NCBI RefSeq assembly: GCF_050563545.1
Contig: NZ_JBNXUM010000022.1
Span: forward strand, 55,531 to 119,530
DNA from: Falsiroseomonas sp050563545
GTDB lineage: Bacteria > Pseudomonadota > Alphaproteobacteria > Acetobacterales > Acetobacteraceae
Direction of reading: 5' to 3'
Length of the DNA stretch: 64,000 nt
Position 1 is the stretch's first letter, and every line of letters begins with the position of its first letter. The translations under genes and the position numbers were made by a program. Below the pieces are notes generated by a model that made no database searches, was not told where the DNA came from, and saw only the letters and a program-made list of their open reading frames with translations. Positions 1 through 7,955 of this stretch are shown piece after piece.

Positions 1-724
1 CGACGACGTCCGGCCCGGTCACTCCGGCGCGGCGCAGGCATTCCAGCGCGCCGGAGTGACCGCGCGCACGCACCGCCGCGACCTCCGGCGCGGATTGCGC
101 GACATGGAGGAAGACCCGCGCACCCGCGGCCCTCGCCCGCGTCGCGCATTCCGCGAGCAACTCGTCGGAGCAGGAATCCAGCGCATGCGGCGCCACGCCC
201 GCCGTCACGCGCGACCGCGCGGGGTCGGCGCCGTAGCGGTCGAGCAGCCGCTCCGTCTCGCCCCAGGCTTCCGCCGCGCGCTTCTCCGTGATGGTGGAGC
301 CGACCACCGCGCGGATCCCGCTCGCCTCGATGACCGGCGCGAGCCGATCCATTGCGGCCAGGCGATCCGCGATGCAGGTCACGCCATTCGCCAGGAACTC
401 CGCGCACGCCGCACGCAGCGAAAGCGCGTAGTCCGCGGGGCCGAAGCGCTCCTCGCCCGGCACCTTGTAGGCGCCGGCCCAGAACTCGCGCGGCAGATCC
501 TCGGCCAGGCCGCGGAACAGCGCGGTCGCGGCATGGGTGTGGACGTTGACGAAGCCCGGCATCACCAAGCCGCGAGAACAGTCCATCACCTCGTCGCCCG
601 GCCGGACCAGGCGGGGACCGATCGCGGCGATGGAGTCGCCCTCCACCCGCACATCCACCGCCCGCAGCAGGCGGTCCGCGGCATCCACGGTCAGCACCGT
701 CGCGTCCCGAAGCACCAGCGCCAT
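1..724 (-). CDS. amidohydrolase (ATZ/TRZ type), 3' end outside window
   Basis: The first 241 residues of a metal-dependent amidohydrolase, probably a deaminase or chlorohydrolase of the ATZ/TRZ group acting on a heterocyclic or purine-like substrate in the cytoplasm. The N-terminal beta-strand region (residues 1-55) leads into GFVNVHTH with the metal-binding pair H62/H64. APHALDSCSDELL (H180) is the family's third metal/substrate histidine block. At the block that usually reads HxxE this protein has HVAQ (H207, Q210), so the usual Glu may be Gln. Translation starts at ATG 724. The gene runs off the left edge, so the C-terminal metal Asp cannot be seen. It is divergent from a transporter/catabolic operon and may act on the imported compound; that is inference. 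Confidence 0.85.
   Translation of the reverse strand, partial: MALVLRDATVLTVDAADRLLRAVDVRVEGDSIAAIGPRLVRPGDEVMDCSRGLVMPGFVNVHTHAATALFRGLAEDLPREFWAGAYKVPGEERFGPADYALSLRAACAEFLANGVTCIADRLAAMDRLAPVIEASGIRAVVGSTITEKRAAEAWGETERLLDRYGADPARSRVTAGVAPHALDSCSDELLAECATRARAAGARVFLHVAQSAPEVAAVRARGHSGALECLRRAGVTGPDVV
16..62. repeat. perfect 16-bp inverted repeat inside the amidohydrolase gene
   Basis: Arm 16-31 (CGGTCACTCCGGCGCG) is the exact reverse complement of 47-62, with a 15-nt loop. It lies wholly within coding sequence and keeps the frame, so it may be coincidence in GC-rich DNA. Confidence 0.5.
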
Positions 725-742
725 GCGCGCCTCCAACCGCTT

Positions 743-758
743 GAACGCGATTGCGTTC
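743..758. promoter_or_regulatory. candidate operator in the divergent intergenic region 725-884
   Basis: GAACGCGATTGCGTTC is a 16-bp palindrome with one mismatched pair, placed 19 bp upstream of the amidohydrolase start and 127 bp upstream of the ABC binding-protein start. A second TTCG...CGAA pair overlaps its right side. The position suits a regulator serving both divergent units, for instance the LysR protein encoded at 6772. No clear -35/-10 pair was recognised. The assignment is inference. Confidence 0.3.
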
Positions 759-884
759 GAAGATTTCGCACGCGAACGCCGCATATCAGCACTTTCGCGA
801 ACGCCCCTCCCATGCCTAGCATCAGGCAGGCGCGCACCGCCAACCCGGCGGGCCGCGGTTCGGCATGGACAGGGAGCGACTCCT

Positions 885-1889
885 ATGGCGATCGGGCGCA
901 GGACCCTCATGGCATCGGCCGCGGCAGCGACCGGCGCCTTCCTCGACGTGGACGCGAAGGCGCAGGGCCGCACGGTGGTGAACCTGCAGCTGGGCTGGCT
1001 GCTCTCGGGCAACCAGATCGGCGAGGTCTGCGCCAAGCAGCTCGGCTACTACGATCAGGAAGGGCTGGAGCTGCGCTTCCAGGCCGGCGGCCCGAGCATC
1101 GACGGTGTCGCCGTCGTCGCCTCCGGCCGGTTCGAGGTCGGCCAGGTCTCCTCCTCGCCCTCGCTGATGCTGGCCTCGTCCCAGGACCTGCCGATCCGCT
1201 GCTTCGCCGCCGGCGCGCAGGTGCATCCCTTCAGCTACATCTCGCGTTCCTCGAAGCCGGTGCGCGAGCCGCGCGACCTCATCGGCAAGAAGGTCGGCAC
1301 GCAGTCCACCGCGGTGATCCTGCTGCGTGCAATGCTGGCGAAGCACAGCATCCCGGAGAACCAGGTCCAGGTCGTCCCGATGGGCGCCGACATGTCGCCG
1401 CTGATGACGGGCCAGGTGGATGTGGTCACGGGCTGGTTGACCAACACCAGCGCGATGAAGGTGATCCCCGATCCCGTCATCATGCGGCTGTGGGACACCG
1501 GCGTGCGCCTGTACGCCCTGCCCTATTACGCGACGGCGCAGACGATCGAGCGCCGCGCTGACGTGCTGGCGAAGTTCCTGCGCGCCTCCGGGCGCGGCTG
1601 GGCCTATGCGCACGCGAACCGCGACGCCGCGACGGACATGCTGGTGAAGGAGTTCACCAACCTCAACCGCGCGGAGGAGCGCGAGGCGCTGGACGTGATG
1701 CTTGAATACGCCTTCAGCAGCCGCACGCTGGCCGAGGGCTGGGGCACGATGGATCCGCAGGTCTGGCGCGAGCAGATCGAGCTCTATGCGCAGCTCGGCC
1801 AGTTCGCCCGCCGCACGCCGCGGCTCGAGGAAGTGATGACGATGGAAATCCTGCGGATGACGGGGGACATGCGCCCGAAGATCGGTTGA
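885..1889 (+). CDS. ABC transporter substrate-binding protein, NMT1/SsuA-like
   Basis: Periplasmic binding protein of 334 residues for a NitT/TauT/thiamine-precursor-type ABC importer. The N-terminus MAIGRRTLMASAAAA carries a twin-Arg and a short hydrophobic run, suggesting Tat or Sec export. The mature part begins near QGRTVVNLQLGWLLSG, the strand that opens the NMT1/THI5 fold, followed by the usual LGYYDQEGLEL and VGTQSTA segments. ATG 885 is chosen because it gives a signal peptide; the frame stays open further upstream but encodes nothing signal-like. Its stop overlaps the ATPase start as TGATG. The ligand cannot be read from sequence. The neighbouring CoA-transferase and hydratase suggest an organic acid or a heterocycle. 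Confidence 0.85.
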   Translation: MAIGRRTLMASAAAATGAFLDVDAKAQGRTVVNLQLGWLLSGNQIGEVCAKQLGYYDQEGLELRFQAGGPSIDGVAVVASGRFEVGQVSSSPSLMLASSQDLPIRCFAAGAQVHPFSYISRSSKPVREPRDLIGKKVGTQSTAVILLRAMLAKHSIPENQVQVVPMGADMSPLMTGQVDVVTGWLTNTSAMKVIPDPVIMRLWDTGVRLYALPYYATAQTIERRADVLAKFLRASGRGWAYAHANRDAATDMLVKEFTNLNRAEEREALDVMLEYAFSSRTLAEGWGTMDPQVWREQIELYAQLGQFARRTPRLEEVMTMEILRMTGDMRPKIG

Positions 1890-2662
1890 TGACTCCTGCC
1901 GTAGACTGCCGCAACGTCACTGTCCGCTTCGTCACGGACAGGCGGACGGTGACCGCGTTGCACGACGTCTCCTTCGACGTCGAGGCCGGGGGGTTCCTCG
2001 CACTTCTGGGCCCGTCGGGCTGCGGCAAGTCCACGCTGCTGCGCGTGGTGGCGGACCTGGTTCAGCCCTCGTCGGGTTCCGCTGCGGTGTTCGGCACCAC
2101 GCCGGCCGAGGCGCGCGCGGCCCGTGCCCTCGGCTTCGTCTTCCAGGACGCGGCGCTGCTGCCCTGGCGGACGGCGATCCAGAATGTCGAGCTGCCGCTG
2201 GAAGTCGGCGGCAAGCGCAGCCTGCCCGCCGGCGCGCCGACGCCGAAGGAACTGCTGAAGCTCGTCGGGCTCGAGGGCTGGGAGAACAGCTTCCCGCATG
2301 AGCTCTCCGGCGGCATGCGCCAGCGCGTCTCCATCGCGCGCGCACTGCTCGGCGGGCCGCGGCTGCTGCTGATGGACGAGCCCTTCGGCGCGCTGGACGA
2401 GATCACCCGCGACCGGCTGAACGAGGAGCTCCGCCGCATCTGGGCCGAGACCGGCACGACCATCCTCTTCGTCACGCATTCCGTCTACGAGGCCGTCTTC
2501 GTCGGCGAGCAGGTGCTGGTGCTCGCCGCCAATCCCGGCCGCGTCGCCGCGCGCGTCGAGGTCGAGCTGCCGCGCGATCGCGACCTGGCCATCCGCGAGA
2601 CGCCTGAGTTCATCCGCATCGTCGCGGGCCTCCGCGACGCCATGGGACGCCGCGCCGCATGA
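1889..2662 (+). CDS. ABC transporter ATP-binding protein (SsuB/TauB type)
   Basis: Cytoplasmic ATPase subunit of the importer, 257 residues. It has a complete nucleotide-binding domain: Walker A GPSGCGKST, Q-loop FVFQDAALLPW, signature LSGGMRQRVSIARAL, Walker B LLLMDEPFGALDE and the switch His in LFVTHS. ATG 1889 overlaps the previous stop; a TTG one codon earlier is also possible. Its end overlaps the permease start as ATGA, so the three importer genes are translationally coupled. Confidence 0.92.
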   Translation: MTPAVDCRNVTVRFVTDRRTVTALHDVSFDVEAGGFLALLGPSGCGKSTLLRVVADLVQPSSGSAAVFGTTPAEARAARALGFVFQDAALLPWRTAIQNVELPLEVGGKRSLPAGAPTPKELLKLVGLEGWENSFPHELSGGMRQRVSIARALLGGPRLLLMDEPFGALDEITRDRLNEELRRIWAETGTTILFVTHSVYEAVFVGEQVLVLAANPGRVAARVEVELPRDRDLAIRETPEFIRIVAGLRDAMGRRAA

Positions 2663-3492
2663 GCACGACAACGGTCGACACCGCCGATCCTGGCCTGCGC
2701 GCGGCCGAGGAAGCCTATCACCGCAAGCAGCGGCGCCTGGCCTGGCGCCGGCGCATCCTGCCGGTCACGGGCATCGCGGGCTTCATCGGCCTCTGGGCTT
2801 TCATCGTCTGGTTCTGGGAGGTGCCGCGCTTCGTCGCGCCATCGCCCGCGATGGTCGTCGCCACGCTGGGGGAGAAGTGGCCGGTCCTGCTGCAGAACCT
2901 GGTGCCGACCGCGATCGAGGCGCTGTCGGGCTTCGCGCTCGGCAACCTCGCCGCCATCGTCATCGCGACGGTCTTCGTGCATCGCAAGACCGTGGAGGAG
3001 GCGTTCTTTCCCGTCGTCGTGCTGATCAACACCATCCCCGTCGTCGCCAAGGCGCCGATCCTGGTGCTGCTGATGGGCAACGGGATGGAGCCGAAGATCG
3101 CGATCGCCGCGCTGATCTGCTTCTTCCCCACGCTAGTGAACATGGTCCGCGGCCTGGAATCCGTGAACCCGCAGGCGATGGAGCTGATGCGCGTGCTCTC
3201 GGCCAGCGAGCGAGAGGTCTTCTTCAAGCTGCGCCTGCGCAACTCGATCCCCTACCTGTTCTCGGCGCTCAAGATCGCGGCGAGCACGGCGGTGATCGGC
3301 GCGATCGTCGGCGAGTGGATCGGATCCACCTATGGCATCGGCGCCCTGATCATCCAGTCCATGTACAATTTCGACAGCCCGATGCTCTACGCCACGGTGA
3401 TCGTGGGCAGCGGCTTCTCCGTGCTGTTCTTCGCCGTGATCGCCGGCGCAGAGCGCTTTTTTGTGCGCTGGCAGCCTTCGAACCCCGTCTGA
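2659..3492 (+). CDS. ABC transporter permease (SsuC/TauC type)
   Basis: Inner-membrane permease of 277 residues. After a basic N-terminus (KQRRLAWRRR) come about six hydrophobic segments, starting near residues 33-52. The EAA-type coupling loop is visible as ELMRVLSASEREVFFKLRLRNSIPYL (shown in two parts: ELMRVLSASEREVF and FKLRLRNSIPYL), which contacts the ATPase. It starts at ATG 2659, four bases inside the ATPase gene. It completes a three-gene importer together with the two preceding genes. Confidence 0.9.
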   Translation: MSTTTVDTADPGLRAAEEAYHRKQRRLAWRRRILPVTGIAGFIGLWAFIVWFWEVPRFVAPSPAMVVATLGEKWPVLLQNLVPTAIEALSGFALGNLAAIVIATVFVHRKTVEEAFFPVVVLINTIPVVAKAPILVLLMGNGMEPKIAIAALICFFPTLVNMVRGLESVNPQAMELMRVLSASEREVFFKLRLRNSIPYLFSALKIAASTAVIGAIVGEWIGSTYGIGALIIQSMYNFDSPMLYATVIVGSGFSVLFFAVIAGAERFFVRWQPSNPV

Positions 3493-3502
3493 GGAAACGC
3501 CC

Positions 3503-4849
3503 ATGACCGACCGGATCACCGAATCCGCGCGAGAGGCCACGGTCGTCGCGCGCAGCGATGTCGTCGTCGTCGGCGGCGGCCCCGCCGGCTTCTCCGCCGC
3601 CATCGCCGCGCGGCGCGAGGGCGCGTCCGTCACGCTGATCGAGCGCTACCCCTATCTCGGCGGGCTCGCCGCCGGCGGCATGGTCCTCGTGCTGGACGAC
3701 ATGCACAACGGTGATCAGATCACCACGACCGGCATCTGCATGGAGATGATCGAGCGCATGGCGCGCGTCGACGCCTGCGTCTATCCCCCGGAAGCCGAGC
3801 GCCTCGGCACGGTCGAGATGCACCGGAAATGGGCGAGCTGGGGCCTGTTCGACTTCCGCGCCGGCGGCAAGGTGCAGCCCATCGTCATGGCGGCCGCCTT
3901 CGACCCCGATGGATGGAAGCGCGTCTCGAACGAGATGATTTCCGAAACCGGCGTGGATGTGCGGCTGAACTCCTGGTTCTCCCGCGCGGTGATGGACGGC
4001 AATCGCATCACCGGCGTGATCTGCGAGACCAAGGAAGGCCGCCAGGCCATCATGGGCGACGTCGTCGTGGACGCGACCGGCGACCTCGATGTCGCGGCCG
4101 CGGCCGGCAGCCCCTTCACCCATGGAAGCTACATGCTGACCACCGTCTTCCGCCTCGGCGGGGTGGACGCCGACACGGCGGAACGCTTCCGGTGGGAGGA
4201 GCCGGAGAAATTCGCCGCGCTCGACAAGCAGGCCAAGAAGATCATCGGCGGATCCTGGGACCGCTGGTGGCTGCGCACGCCGCTGCCTGGCGTCGTCTGG
4301 TGCAACTGCCCGCACATGGTGGGGCTCGACGGCATCAGCGTCGCGGACACGACGAAGGCCGATTTCGAGGGCCGCAAGCGCATCTACGCCATGGTGGACT
4401 TCATCCGCGCCAGCATGCCGGGTTTCGCGGGCTGCTATGTCATCGACGTCGCGCCCCAGCTTGGCATCCGTCAGACCCGGCTGCTCGTCGGGGACTATGT
4501 CGTGACCAAGGAAGACGTGATGGACCGCGTCTGGTTCGCCGACACGGTGGCGCGCGGCCGCGATTACTACACGCCCTACCGATCCATGCTGCCCAAGGGG
4601 ATCGACGGCATGGTCGTCGCGGGACGCCACTACTCCGCGACGGAATCCGCCCAGAAGAACTCGCGGGAGATCCCGCCCTGCATGGCTATGGGCCAGTCCG
4701 CCGGCGTCGCCGCGGCGCTGGCGGCCAGCCGCGGCACCTCGCTGCGCAACATCCCGGTCGCCGAGATCTGCGCGAAGGTGCGTGCCCAGGGCGGCGATCC
4801 CGGCGACGTGCCTTCCGCCAACGCCAAGCTTCTGGAGAAGGCGGCATGA
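3503..4849 (+). CDS. FAD-dependent oxidoreductase (FAD_oxidored family)
   Basis: Flavoprotein of 448 residues with an N-terminal Rossmann dinucleotide-binding motif, VVVVGGGPAGFSAAIAA (about residues 19-36), followed by an acidic strand end in TLIERYPYLGG. The C-terminal FAD segment includes GIDGMVVAGRHYSATESAQ and a run ending MGQSAGVAAALA. This architecture matches the FAD-dependent oxidoreductases annotated as PF12831-like, whose substrates are mostly unknown. ATG 3503 is preceded by GAGGAAACGCCC, a good ribosome site 10 bp after the permease stop. It probably oxidises or reduces the imported compound before CoA activation by the next gene; that order is inferred from context. Confidence 0.85.
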   Translation: MTDRITESAREATVVARSDVVVVGGGPAGFSAAIAARREGASVTLIERYPYLGGLAAGGMVLVLDDMHNGDQITTTGICMEMIERMARVDACVYPPEAERLGTVEMHRKWASWGLFDFRAGGKVQPIVMAAAFDPDGWKRVSNEMISETGVDVRLNSWFSRAVMDGNRITGVICETKEGRQAIMGDVVVDATGDLDVAAAAGSPFTHGSYMLTTVFRLGGVDADTAERFRWEEPEKFAALDKQAKKIIGGSWDRWWLRTPLPGVVWCNCPHMVGLDGISVADTTKADFEGRKRIYAMVDFIRASMPGFAGCYVIDVAPQLGIRQTRLLVGDYVVTKEDVMDRVWFADTVARGRDYYTPYRSMLPKGIDGMVVAGRHYSATESAQKNSREIPPCMAMGQSAGVAAALAASRGTSLRNIPVAEICAKVRAQGGDPGDVPSANAKLLEKAA

Positions 4850-5994
4850 CTACCCCGCTCCCCCTTGAGGGCATCCGCGTCATCGACTTCACCCAGGTCA
4901 TGATGGGGCCCGTCGCGACGCAGATGCTCGCGGATTACGGCGCCGACGTCATCAAGATCGAACGGCCGCAAGGCGACCTGTCGCGCACGTCCTTCCCTGA
5001 TCCCGCGGGGCTGCTCGGCCCCGTTTTCTGCTCGCTCAACCGGAACAAGCGGAGCGTCGTGCTCGACCTGCGGAAGGAGGAGGAGCGGCAATTCGTGCTC
5101 GATCTCGCGCGGACCGCCGACGTCGTCGTCAACAATTTCCGGGCTGGCGTGATGGAGCGCCTGGGCTTCGGCTGGGAGGATCTGTCGAAGATCAACCCGC
5201 GCATCATCTACGCCGTCGGCACGGGCTACGGCCTTGAAGGGCCCTATGCCCACAAGGGCGGGCAGGACGTGCTGGCCCAGGCGATGAGCGGCGTCATGCA
5301 TCGCCGGTCGAACGAGGACCAGCCGCTCTACGTCCACGCCACGACCTTCGCCGATTATTCCGCGGGGATGCATCTGGTGCAGGGCATCCTTCTCGCCATC
5401 CTGCAGCGCCAGAAGACCGGGCGCGGGCAGCGCATCGCCGTTTCCCTGCTGGATTCCATGCTGGCGGCGCAGACACAGGAAGGCGCGGCCCATCTGATGC
5501 GGGGGAAGGAGATCAACTGGGGCGCGATGCCGCTCTCCGGCGTCTTCCCGACCTCCGATGGCGCGCTGGTCATGGTCGGCGCCTTCAAGACGGACCCGCT
5601 GGGCTCGATCAGCCGCGCGCTCAGCATCGAGCATCTCGGCAAGGACCCGCGCTTCACGGATTTCGACGCGCAGGTCCGCAACAAGCCCGCCCTGCAGGCG
5701 ATCTTCCGCGAGCGCTTCGCCTCCGACACCACTGCCCATTGGATCGCGCGGCTCGAAGCCGAGGACCTGCTCTGCGCGCCGGTCCGCAGCTTGGCCGAGG
5801 CGCTGGAGGACGAGCAGGCCGTCATCAACCAGATGATCCTGGAAGGCCCCGGCGAGATCGAGCCGATGCGCCTGGTCGGCTCGCCCATCAAGATGACGGA
5901 CGCGCCGGTGACGCTGCGAATCCCGCCGCCGAAGCTCGGCCGCCACACGGACGAAGTGAAGGCGGAACTCACCAAGAGCCTCGCCGCGGAATGA
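4846..5994 (+). CDS. CaiB/BaiF family (class III) CoA-transferase
   Basis: A 382-residue cytoplasmic enzyme that moves CoA between acyl-CoA and a carboxylic acid. The N-terminal PLEGIRVIDFTQVMMGP and ADYGADVIKIERPQGD are hallmark segments. D170 in TTFADYSAG sits where the formyl-CoA transferase catalytic Asp is found. The C-terminal domain carries the conserved small motif near LGRHTDEV. It overlaps the flavoprotein gene as ATGA and the hydratase gene by 4 bp, so it is part of one coupled unit. It likely activates the imported acid as its CoA ester. Confidence 0.9.
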   Translation: MTTPLPLEGIRVIDFTQVMMGPVATQMLADYGADVIKIERPQGDLSRTSFPDPAGLLGPVFCSLNRNKRSVVLDLRKEEERQFVLDLARTADVVVNNFRAGVMERLGFGWEDLSKINPRIIYAVGTGYGLEGPYAHKGGQDVLAQAMSGVMHRRSNEDQPLYVHATTFADYSAGMHLVQGILLAILQRQKTGRGQRIAVSLLDSMLAAQTQEGAAHLMRGKEINWGAMPLSGVFPTSDGALVMVGAFKTDPLGSISRALSIEHLGKDPRFTDFDAQVRNKPALQAIFRERFASDTTAHWIARLEAEDLLCAPVRSLAEALEDEQAVINQMILEGPGEIEPMRLVGSPIKMTDAPVTLRIPPPKLGRHTDEVKAELTKSLAAE

Positions 5995-6767
5995 GCGTCC
6001 TCTTCGACGTCGCCGACCACGTCGCCCGGGTCACGCTGAACCGGCCCGAGGCGATGAACGCCGTGGACCGCGCGACGGAAGCCGAGCTCCAGCGCATCTG
6101 GACCGAGATCGAGGGCCGCCGTGATATCCGCGCCATCGTGCTGACCGGCGCCGGCACGCGCGCCTTCTGCGCCGGCGCCGACGTCAAGGACGGCGACAAC
6201 GTCACCGGCCTGGAATACTGGGCGGCCCCGCGACCGGGTGGCTTCGGCGGCATCGCGCTGCGCATGACGCTCGACGTGCCGGTGATCGCGCGGGTCAACG
6301 GCCATGCGCTTGGCGGCGGGTTCGAGATGGTGCTGGGCTGCGACCTGATCGTGGCCGCCGAGAACGCGACCATGGGCCTGCCCGAACCGCGCCTCGGCCG
6401 CCTGCCGCTGGATGGCGGCATGGCACTGCTGCAGCGGCAGATCCCCTACCGCATGGCGCTCGGCATGATGCTGACCGGCCGCCGCATCACCGCCGCCGAG
6501 GCGTTGACCTATCACCTCGTGAACGAGGTCGTGCCGCAGGACGGCCTCGACCCGGCGGTGGATCGGTGGCTGGAGGGCATCCTGGCCTGCGCCCCGCTCT
6601 CCGTCCGCGCGATCAAGCAATCGGTCCGCCGCACCGCGCACCTCTCGGCGCAGGAAGCCCAGGCCGCCCGGCTGCCTGCGCTGATCGAGGCGCTGCAATC
6701 CAAGGACCAGGAGGAGGGCGTCGCCGCCTTCATCGCGAAGCGCAAGCCGGTCTGGCGCGGGGAATAG
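5991..6767 (+). CDS. enoyl-CoA hydratase/isomerase (crotonase family)
   Basis: A 258-residue crotonase-fold enzyme. The oxyanion-hole segments AFCAGADVKD and GHALGGGFE are present. Both catalytic glutamates of true hydratases are conserved: E112 in GGGFE and E132 in GLPEPRLG, exactly 20 residues apart as in rat mitochondrial enoyl-CoA hydratase. Hydration of a 2-enoyl-CoA is therefore the likely reaction, downstream of the CoA-transferase. The start ATG overlaps the transferase stop. Confidence 0.9.
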   Translation: MSVLFDVADHVARVTLNRPEAMNAVDRATEAELQRIWTEIEGRRDIRAIVLTGAGTRAFCAGADVKDGDNVTGLEYWAAPRPGGFGGIALRMTLDVPVIARVNGHALGGGFEMVLGCDLIVAAENATMGLPEPRLGRLPLDGGMALLQRQIPYRMALGMMLTGRRITAAEALTYHLVNEVVPQDGLDPAVDRWLEGILACAPLSVRAIKQSVRRTAHLSAQEAQAARLPALIEALQSKDQEEGVAAFIAKRKPVWRGE

Positions 6768-6771
6768 CGGC

Positions 6772-7674
6772 TTGCATGCGGCGGCTCTCGCCTATTTCCG
6801 CGAGACCGCGCGGCTCGGCTCCATCCGCCGTGCGGCCGCGCATCTGAATGTCGCGGCAAGTGCGCTCAACCGGCAGATCCTGAATCTCGAGGGCACGCTC
6901 GGCACGCCGCTCTTCGACCGGCTGCCAAGCGGCATGCGCCTGACCGCGGCGGGCGAGCTGCTGCTGCGACACGTCGTGGCGACGCTGCACGATTTCGACG
7001 CGGTGCGCGCGCAGATCGACGACCTCCGCGCGGCGCGATCGGGGCATGTCGGCATCGTCGCGATCGACAGCCTGCTGGTTGATTTTTTGCCCCGGGCGAT
7101 CGATCGCTTCCGCGCGGATTTCCCTGCCGTCTCCTACACGCTGGACGCGGTGGCGCCGATGGAGGTGCCGCAACTCGTCGCTGATGGCGCCGCCGATATC
7201 GGCTTCGCCTTCGTCGCCCGCACCGGCCGCGCCGTGCATTTCGAGGCCGAGATCCCCGCCCCCATCGGCGTCGTCATGCCCGCCGACCACCCGCTTGCGG
7301 CCAGGGCGGCGATCGGCTTCCAGGACACCGTGCCCTATCCCTTCCTCGCCCAGGCCGGTCCGCTGCCGCGGTCGGTGGACATCGATCCGGACTTCAACCG
7401 CTTCCGCGCGGGGCTGAAGCCGCGGCTGACCTCCAACTCGATCCAGGCGCTGAAGGTGGCGATCCGCCTCGGCATGGGCATCGCCTTCTTCACGCGGCTG
7501 GGATTCCTCGACGAGATCGAGCGCGGCGAGATGGCCTGGCGCCCCTTCGAGAGCCCCGCAATCGGCGCGCTGCGCGTCGGCCTGGTGTTGGCGGAGGGCC
7601 GCACGCCCAGCGCGCCGGCGCGGCAGCTCACGCGCCGTCTGATCGACGAGATGGCGAAGCTGCGCCTGCCCTAG
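6772..7674 (+). CDS. LysR-type transcriptional regulator
   Basis: A 300-residue regulator. The winged HTH occupies residues 5-65 (AYFRETARLGSIRRAAAHL, then LFDRLPSGMRLTAAG), and an effector-binding domain resembling type 2 periplasmic proteins follows. The start is a TTG at 6772, 4 bp after the hydratase stop. The nearby ATG at 6776 is out of frame, and the TTG leaves the HTH at its normal distance from the N-terminus. Being last in the catabolic operon, it probably responds to a pathway intermediate and controls this operon and perhaps the divergent amidohydrolase. Confidence 0.88.
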   Translation: MHAAALAYFRETARLGSIRRAAAHLNVAASALNRQILNLEGTLGTPLFDRLPSGMRLTAAGELLLRHVVATLHDFDAVRAQIDDLRAARSGHVGIVAIDSLLVDFLPRAIDRFRADFPAVSYTLDAVAPMEVPQLVADGAADIGFAFVARTGRAVHFEAEIPAPIGVVMPADHPLAARAAIGFQDTVPYPFLAQAGPLPRSVDIDPDFNRFRAGLKPRLTSNSIQALKVAIRLGMGIAFFTRLGFLDEIERGEMAWRPFESPAIGALRVGLVLAEGRTPSAPARQLTRRLIDEMAKLRLP

Positions 7675-7690
7675 ACGCGAACGGGCCGGG

Positions 7691-7867
7691 CTAGGTCCGG
7701 GGCCGCATGCGCCAGGTGCACCAGCCCGCGGCGACGATCGCCAGCGCCGCGGCCAGCTGCGCCGCCATGCCGTTCAGCAACGCCAGCAGCACGCCCAGGA
7801 CGGCGACGAGCCACAGCAGGGCCGTCATGAAGGCGTCCGCCGCCCGCAACAGCTTCGGGATATCCAT
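7691..7867 (-). CDS. small hypothetical membrane protein (58 aa)
   Basis: This short gene encodes MDIPKLLRAADAFMTALLWL and on to RMRPRT. Two hydrophobic helices (about residues 13-31 and 34-49) are separated by a tight LNGMA turn, with a basic tail. It faces the convergent LysR gene and ends 17 bp beyond it. Composition and clean start/stop suggest a real inner-membrane mini-protein, but no family was recognised. Confidence 0.5.
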   Translation of the reverse strand: MDIPKLLRAADAFMTALLWLVAVLGVLLALLNGMAAQLAAALAIVAAGWCTWRMRPRT

Positions 7868-7955
7868 GGCACCGGAACCGCCCGGGATCGCCGCGGTTCC
7901 CGTCGCGCGCCGCCTTGGCTAACCTCGATCCGGTCGCGCGGATTCCGGGGGGCGC

